Positions 6,139-8,260 of a DNA stretch of 8,260 nucleotides are shown piece after piece. Source of the stretch: JAXHUM01 sp034189325. Lineage in GTDB: Bacteria > Desulfobacterota > DSM-4660 > Desulfatiglandales > Desulfatiglandaceae. The translations under genes and the position numbers were made by a program. The notes under the pieces were generated by a model. It saw only the letters and a list, made by a program, of their open reading frames with translations. It searched no databases and was not told the origin of the DNA. The number at the start of each line of letters is the position of its first letter. Positions within the stretch are counted from its first letter, which is position 1. Location: the NCBI GenBank assembly GCA_034189325.1, contig JAXHUM010000078.1, positions 1 to 8,260 of the forward strand, read 5' to 3'.

Positions 6139-7029
6139 ATGGAAACTTTTTTTCAGACACTTGCCAGCGGCATCATGATGGGATCCCTGTATAGTCTTGT
6201 CGGGATGGGCGTGGTGGTGATCTATAAATCGACCAAAGTATTCAATTTCGCACAAGGTGGTCTGGTGATGTTGGGAGCCTACATTGCGTGGTCATTTATA
6301 GAGGAGGTCGGCATGCCTATATGGCTTGCCTTGATTGCGGCTGCCGTTGCCGGCATACTCATAGGGATCATCATCGAACGCTTCGGCATGAGAAGACTTG
6401 TGGGTCAGCCGATCATATCTTTGATCATCATCACTCTGGCCTTGCAGGCCTTCATTAACGGTGTGGTAACTCTCTTCTGGGGGGACAGGGCCTCAAACGC
6501 CTTTCCCCAATCATTTGTCCCCGCCCTTCCCATTGAAATCTTCGGCGTTAATCTCTCGCTGCAGCAAATTGTCACATTTGCCGTTTCAATGACCATGATG
6601 ACCCTCTTTATATTGTTTTTCAAATACATCAAATGGGGACTTGATCTCAGGGCCGTGGCAGAAGATCATCAGGCGGCCATGTGCATGGGCATCAGCACCA
6701 GGATGGTGTTTGTCCTCGCCTGGGTCCTGTCATGCGTCCTGGCTTTTACGGGAGGGGTCCTGGTCGGCACGATTCATGGGGTGAATACAACCCTGTACGA
6801 GATTGGAGAAAAATCCTTTCCTGTAGTCTTGCTGGGAGGGCTGGAGTCGATTCCCGGTGTATTGCTCGCCGGCATTATTATCGGTATCCTCGAATATATG
6901 TGCGGCCAATACCTTGACCCAATGGTGGGAGCCAGCACAACGGATATCGTTCCCTTTGTCATCCTCCTTTTGGTTCTTATTGTTAAGCCGTATGGCCTTT
7001 TCGGACTGAAAAGGATCGAGAGAATCTGA
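6139..7029 (+). CDS. livH: HAAT-type ABC transporter permease, LivH-like
   Basis: Inner-membrane channel subunit of 296 residues, the usual LivH length (E. coli about 308). It begins with FFQTLASGIMMGSLYSLVGMG, the classic LivH opening in which the first membrane helix carries G-x-x-x-G-S-x-Y-x-L. It keeps FNFAQGGLVMLGAYIA at 35-50. Further hydrophobic segments lie at about 61-80, 91-114, 141-162, 187-210, 227-252 and 269-285. The cytoplasmic coupling loop GLDLRAVAEDHQAAMCMGI is at 167-185. The ATG at 6139 is preceded by a weak AAGG at 5 bases, so translation may depend on an opened leader. The LivF-like ATPase follows after 49 bases. The family call is firm; substrate unknown. Confidence 0.95.
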   Translation: METFFQTLASGIMMGSLYSLVGMGVVVIYKSTKVFNFAQGGLVMLGAYIAWSFIEEVGMPIWLALIAAAVAGILIGIIIERFGMRRLVGQPIISLIIITLALQAFINGVVTLFWGDRASNAFPQSFVPALPIEIFGVNLSLQQIVTFAVSMTMMTLFILFFKYIKWGLDLRAVAEDHQAAMCMGISTRMVFVLAWVLSCVLAFTGGVLVGTIHGVNTTLYEIGEKSFPVVLLGGLESIPGVLLAGIIIGILEYMCGQYLDPMVGASTTDIVPFVILLLVLIVKPYGLFGLKRIERI

Positions 7030-7078
7030 GTGCGCTTTTGCGAATCTATTGTCAACGTCAACCGAGGGCTCTCTGGAC

Positions 7079-7870
7079 ATGTTGCGTCTTACTAATGTGG
7101 AGGTAATGTTTAACAGGGTCATTCTGGTTCTGAGGGGTGTTTCACTCCACGTTCCTCCCAGGACCATTGTGGCATTGCTGGGTGCTAATGGAGCGGGCAA
7201 ATCCACCACACTTAATTCCATCACCGGCCTTATACACACTGAGCTGGGGGAGGTCACTGAGGGGACCATTGAATTTGAAGGAAGAGACCTCATCAGGATG
7301 AGCACGGACAGGATCGCCCAGTGTGGTATTGCCCAAGTATTGGAGGGTAGAAGGTTGTTCGAGCACCTGACCGTTGAAGAGAACCTCCGTGTCGGTGCGA
7401 GGGCCAAGAGGGGAAAAAGCTCCATCAAGAAAGACATCGACATGATCTATGGATATTTCCCGAAATTGAGGCTCATGCGCAATGCCACGGCCGGATACTG
7501 TTCCGGTGGTGAACAACAGATGATCTCTACTGGAAGGGCGTTGATCAGCAACCCGAAAATCATGCTTTTAGATGAGCCTTCCATGGGGTTAAGCCCGATT
7601 CTCGTACAAGAAATATTTCGGATTATCAAGAATATCCATGAGGACAAGGGGACTTCGATACTTCTCGTTGAACAAAACGCAACAACAGCCCTTGATATTG
7701 CTTCATACGGTTACATCATGGAAAATGGGAGGATTGTCCTCGACGGAACCCAGGAGCAATTGAAAAACAATGAGGATGTTAAAGAATTCTATATGGGGCT
7801 GAGTGAAGTGGGGAAGAAAAAGAGTTACCGAGAGGTAAAACACTACAGACGTCGAAAAAGATGGTTATAA
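7079..7870 (+). CDS. livF: HAAT-type ABC transporter ATP-binding protein, LivF-like
   Basis: The second ATPase of the importer, 263 residues from the ATG at 7079. Walker A GANGAGKS is at 35-42, signature CSGGEQQ at 141-147, Walker B IMLLDEP with D165 and catalytic E166, and VEQNA at 197-201. In LivF proteins VEQN stands where LivG has VEHD, so the H-loop histidine is naturally absent and the LivG-like partner supplies the canonical one. The protein runs on past the usual LivF end into a basic tail (KKSYREVKHYRRRKRWL), which I recall from deltaproteobacterial relatives; E. coli LivF is about 237 residues. The frame is open to a TTG at 7049, but those ten extra residues lack a ribosome site. 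GAGGG 10 bases before 7079 and family length favour the ATG. It is the last transporter gene, and no clear terminator follows. Confidence 0.95.
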   Translation: MLRLTNVEVMFNRVILVLRGVSLHVPPRTIVALLGANGAGKSTTLNSITGLIHTELGEVTEGTIEFEGRDLIRMSTDRIAQCGIAQVLEGRRLFEHLTVEENLRVGARAKRGKSSIKKDIDMIYGYFPKLRLMRNATAGYCSGGEQQMISTGRALISNPKIMLLDEPSMGLSPILVQEIFRIIKNIHEDKGTSILLVEQNATTALDIASYGYIMENGRIVLDGTQEQLKNNEDVKEFYMGLSEVGKKKSYREVKHYRRRKRWL

Positions 7871-7984
7871 AAAGTGTCGGGTCAGTCATGCTCAGGGTGG
7901 GGTGATCCTTTATCAGGTGGATGGCCTTGTATTGCAGGTCGTGAGATCTTCTTCATTGACGATGTAAAAGGGTCATTTTTTAAG

Positions 7985-7997
7985 TGGCCTGAGGCCA
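7985..7997. repeat. Perfect-arm palindrome TGGCC-TGA-GGCCA, candidate operator
   Basis: Five-base arms around a 3-base centre, lying 8 bases upstream of a TATAAT hexamer and so in the place where the -35/-10 spacer would be. No T tract follows, so it is not a terminator. The size and position suit a repressor operator (for example a TetR or FadR/GntR-type factor sensing an acyl-CoA), but no regulator is encoded in the window. A five-base palindrome can arise by chance. Confidence 0.3.
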
Positions 7998-8005
7998 TAA
8001 AATAT

Positions 8006-8011
8006 TATAAT
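8006..8011 (+). promoter_or_regulatory. Candidate -10 element for the acyl-CoA dehydrogenase gene
   Basis: An exact TATAAT in an AT-rich block 30 bases before the dehydrogenase ATG, with a start of transcription expected near 8018 and the ribosome site retained downstream. No -35 hexamer is found at 16-19 bases; that space is occupied by the palindrome at 7985-7997. If real, the promoter would need an activator, or would be weak and repressible. Confidence 0.35.
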
Positions 8012-8040
8012 AACACATATGAGAGGAGATTGATAACAGC

Positions 8041-8260
8041 ATGATCGAATTCGTGGAACTGAAAGAGGAACAGAATCTTATTTTAGACCATGTAGGAAGA
8101 ATGGCCAAAGAGAAGATTGCGCCTCTGGCGGCTGAGATTGACAGGGAAGGGGTCTTCAGATGGGATATTGCCGAAATGATGGCTGATATGGGGTTACTCC
8201 AGATCTTCCTGCCCCCATCTTATGGCGGACTTGACAAGGACCAAGACCTCATGTTTTGTC
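8041..8260 (+). CDS. Acyl-CoA dehydrogenase, N-terminal part (runs off window)
   Basis: The first 73 codons of a flavoprotein that would remove two hydrogens from an acyl-CoA and pass electrons to electron-transfer flavoprotein. The visible part is the all-alpha N-terminal domain: EFVELKEEQNLILDHVGRMA, then KIAPLAAEIDREG, then the family-typical M-G-L-L-x-I-F-L-P-P-x-Y-G-G segment (50-63). The FAD-binding and catalytic parts lie beyond the window. The ATG at 8041 is preceded by GAGGAG (8023-8028) at a slightly long distance of 12 bases; the N-terminal residues match the usual start of the family. It lies 170 bases after livF in the same direction, with promoter-like signals in between, so it may form the next transcript. 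Its substrate is probably the CoA ester made by the ligase, or a later intermediate. Confidence 0.92.
   Translation, partial: MIEFVELKEEQNLILDHVGRMAKEKIAPLAAEIDREGVFRWDIAEMMADMGLLQIFLPPSYGGLDKDQDLMFC

Noticed and set aside
6730..7443. 237-codon minus-strand ORF
   Set aside because: It lies opposite the livH and livF coding sequences, whose motifs are unambiguous. Its translation is serine, proline and leucine rich with no recognisable domain, as expected for an antisense shadow.
7985..8000. Sigma54-type promoter at the TGGCC block
   Set aside because: The required GC about 10 bases after the GG is absent.
7956..8011. TTGACG as a -35 for the TATAAT at 8006
   Set aside because: The distance is 44 bases, so the two cannot form one promoter.

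Overview
The window looks like chromosomal DNA of an anaerobic, metabolically versatile bacterium, most likely a deltaproteobacterium (Desulfobacterota: sulfate reducer or syntroph). This is inferred from protein family flavour: a LivM that begins with the short R-P-x-G-x-F-x-T-x-Y motif, a LivF with a basic C-terminal tail, an acyl-CoA ligase inserted inside a liv-type operon, and a FeoB-associated cysteine-rich mini-protein. No rRNA, tRNA, mobile element or CRISPR array was seen, so the placement is not proven.

Layout. Positions 1-330 hold one small minus-strand gene (81-248, FeoB-associated Cys-rich membrane protein) with a possible terminator behind it. Positions 249-808 are a poorly coding stretch with one doubtful plus-strand ORF (330-581), possibly a gene remnant, and a promoter-like TTGACA/TATAAT pair. 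From 809 to 7870 there is one co-directional plus-strand cluster: ATPase (livG-like), acyl-CoA ligase, permease (livM-like), periplasmic binding protein (livK/Peripla_BP_6-like), permease (livH-like) and ATPase (livF-like). After a 170-base gap with its own promoter-like signals, an acyl-CoA dehydrogenase starts at 8041 and runs off the window.

How the genes fit together. The five transporter genes form a complete HAAT-type ABC importer: a secreted binding protein captures the substrate, LivH/LivM form the channel, and LivG/LivF hydrolyse ATP. An AMP-forming acyl-CoA ligase lies between livG and livM, and an acyl-CoA dehydrogenase follows. The likely cargo is therefore a carboxylic acid (aromatic, alicyclic or fatty) rather than leucine: it would be imported, trapped as a CoA thioester and then oxidised. 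This reading is inference from context. The binding protein appears set for the highest expression, having the best Shine-Dalgarno of the cluster and a nested stem-loop immediately after its stop codon.

The core of the window is a known kind of gene cluster, not a wholly new system. The points most worth a second look are the ligase's altered A8 hinge motif, the post-binding-protein RNA structure, the palindrome inside the candidate dehydrogenase promoter, and the unexplained region 249-808.
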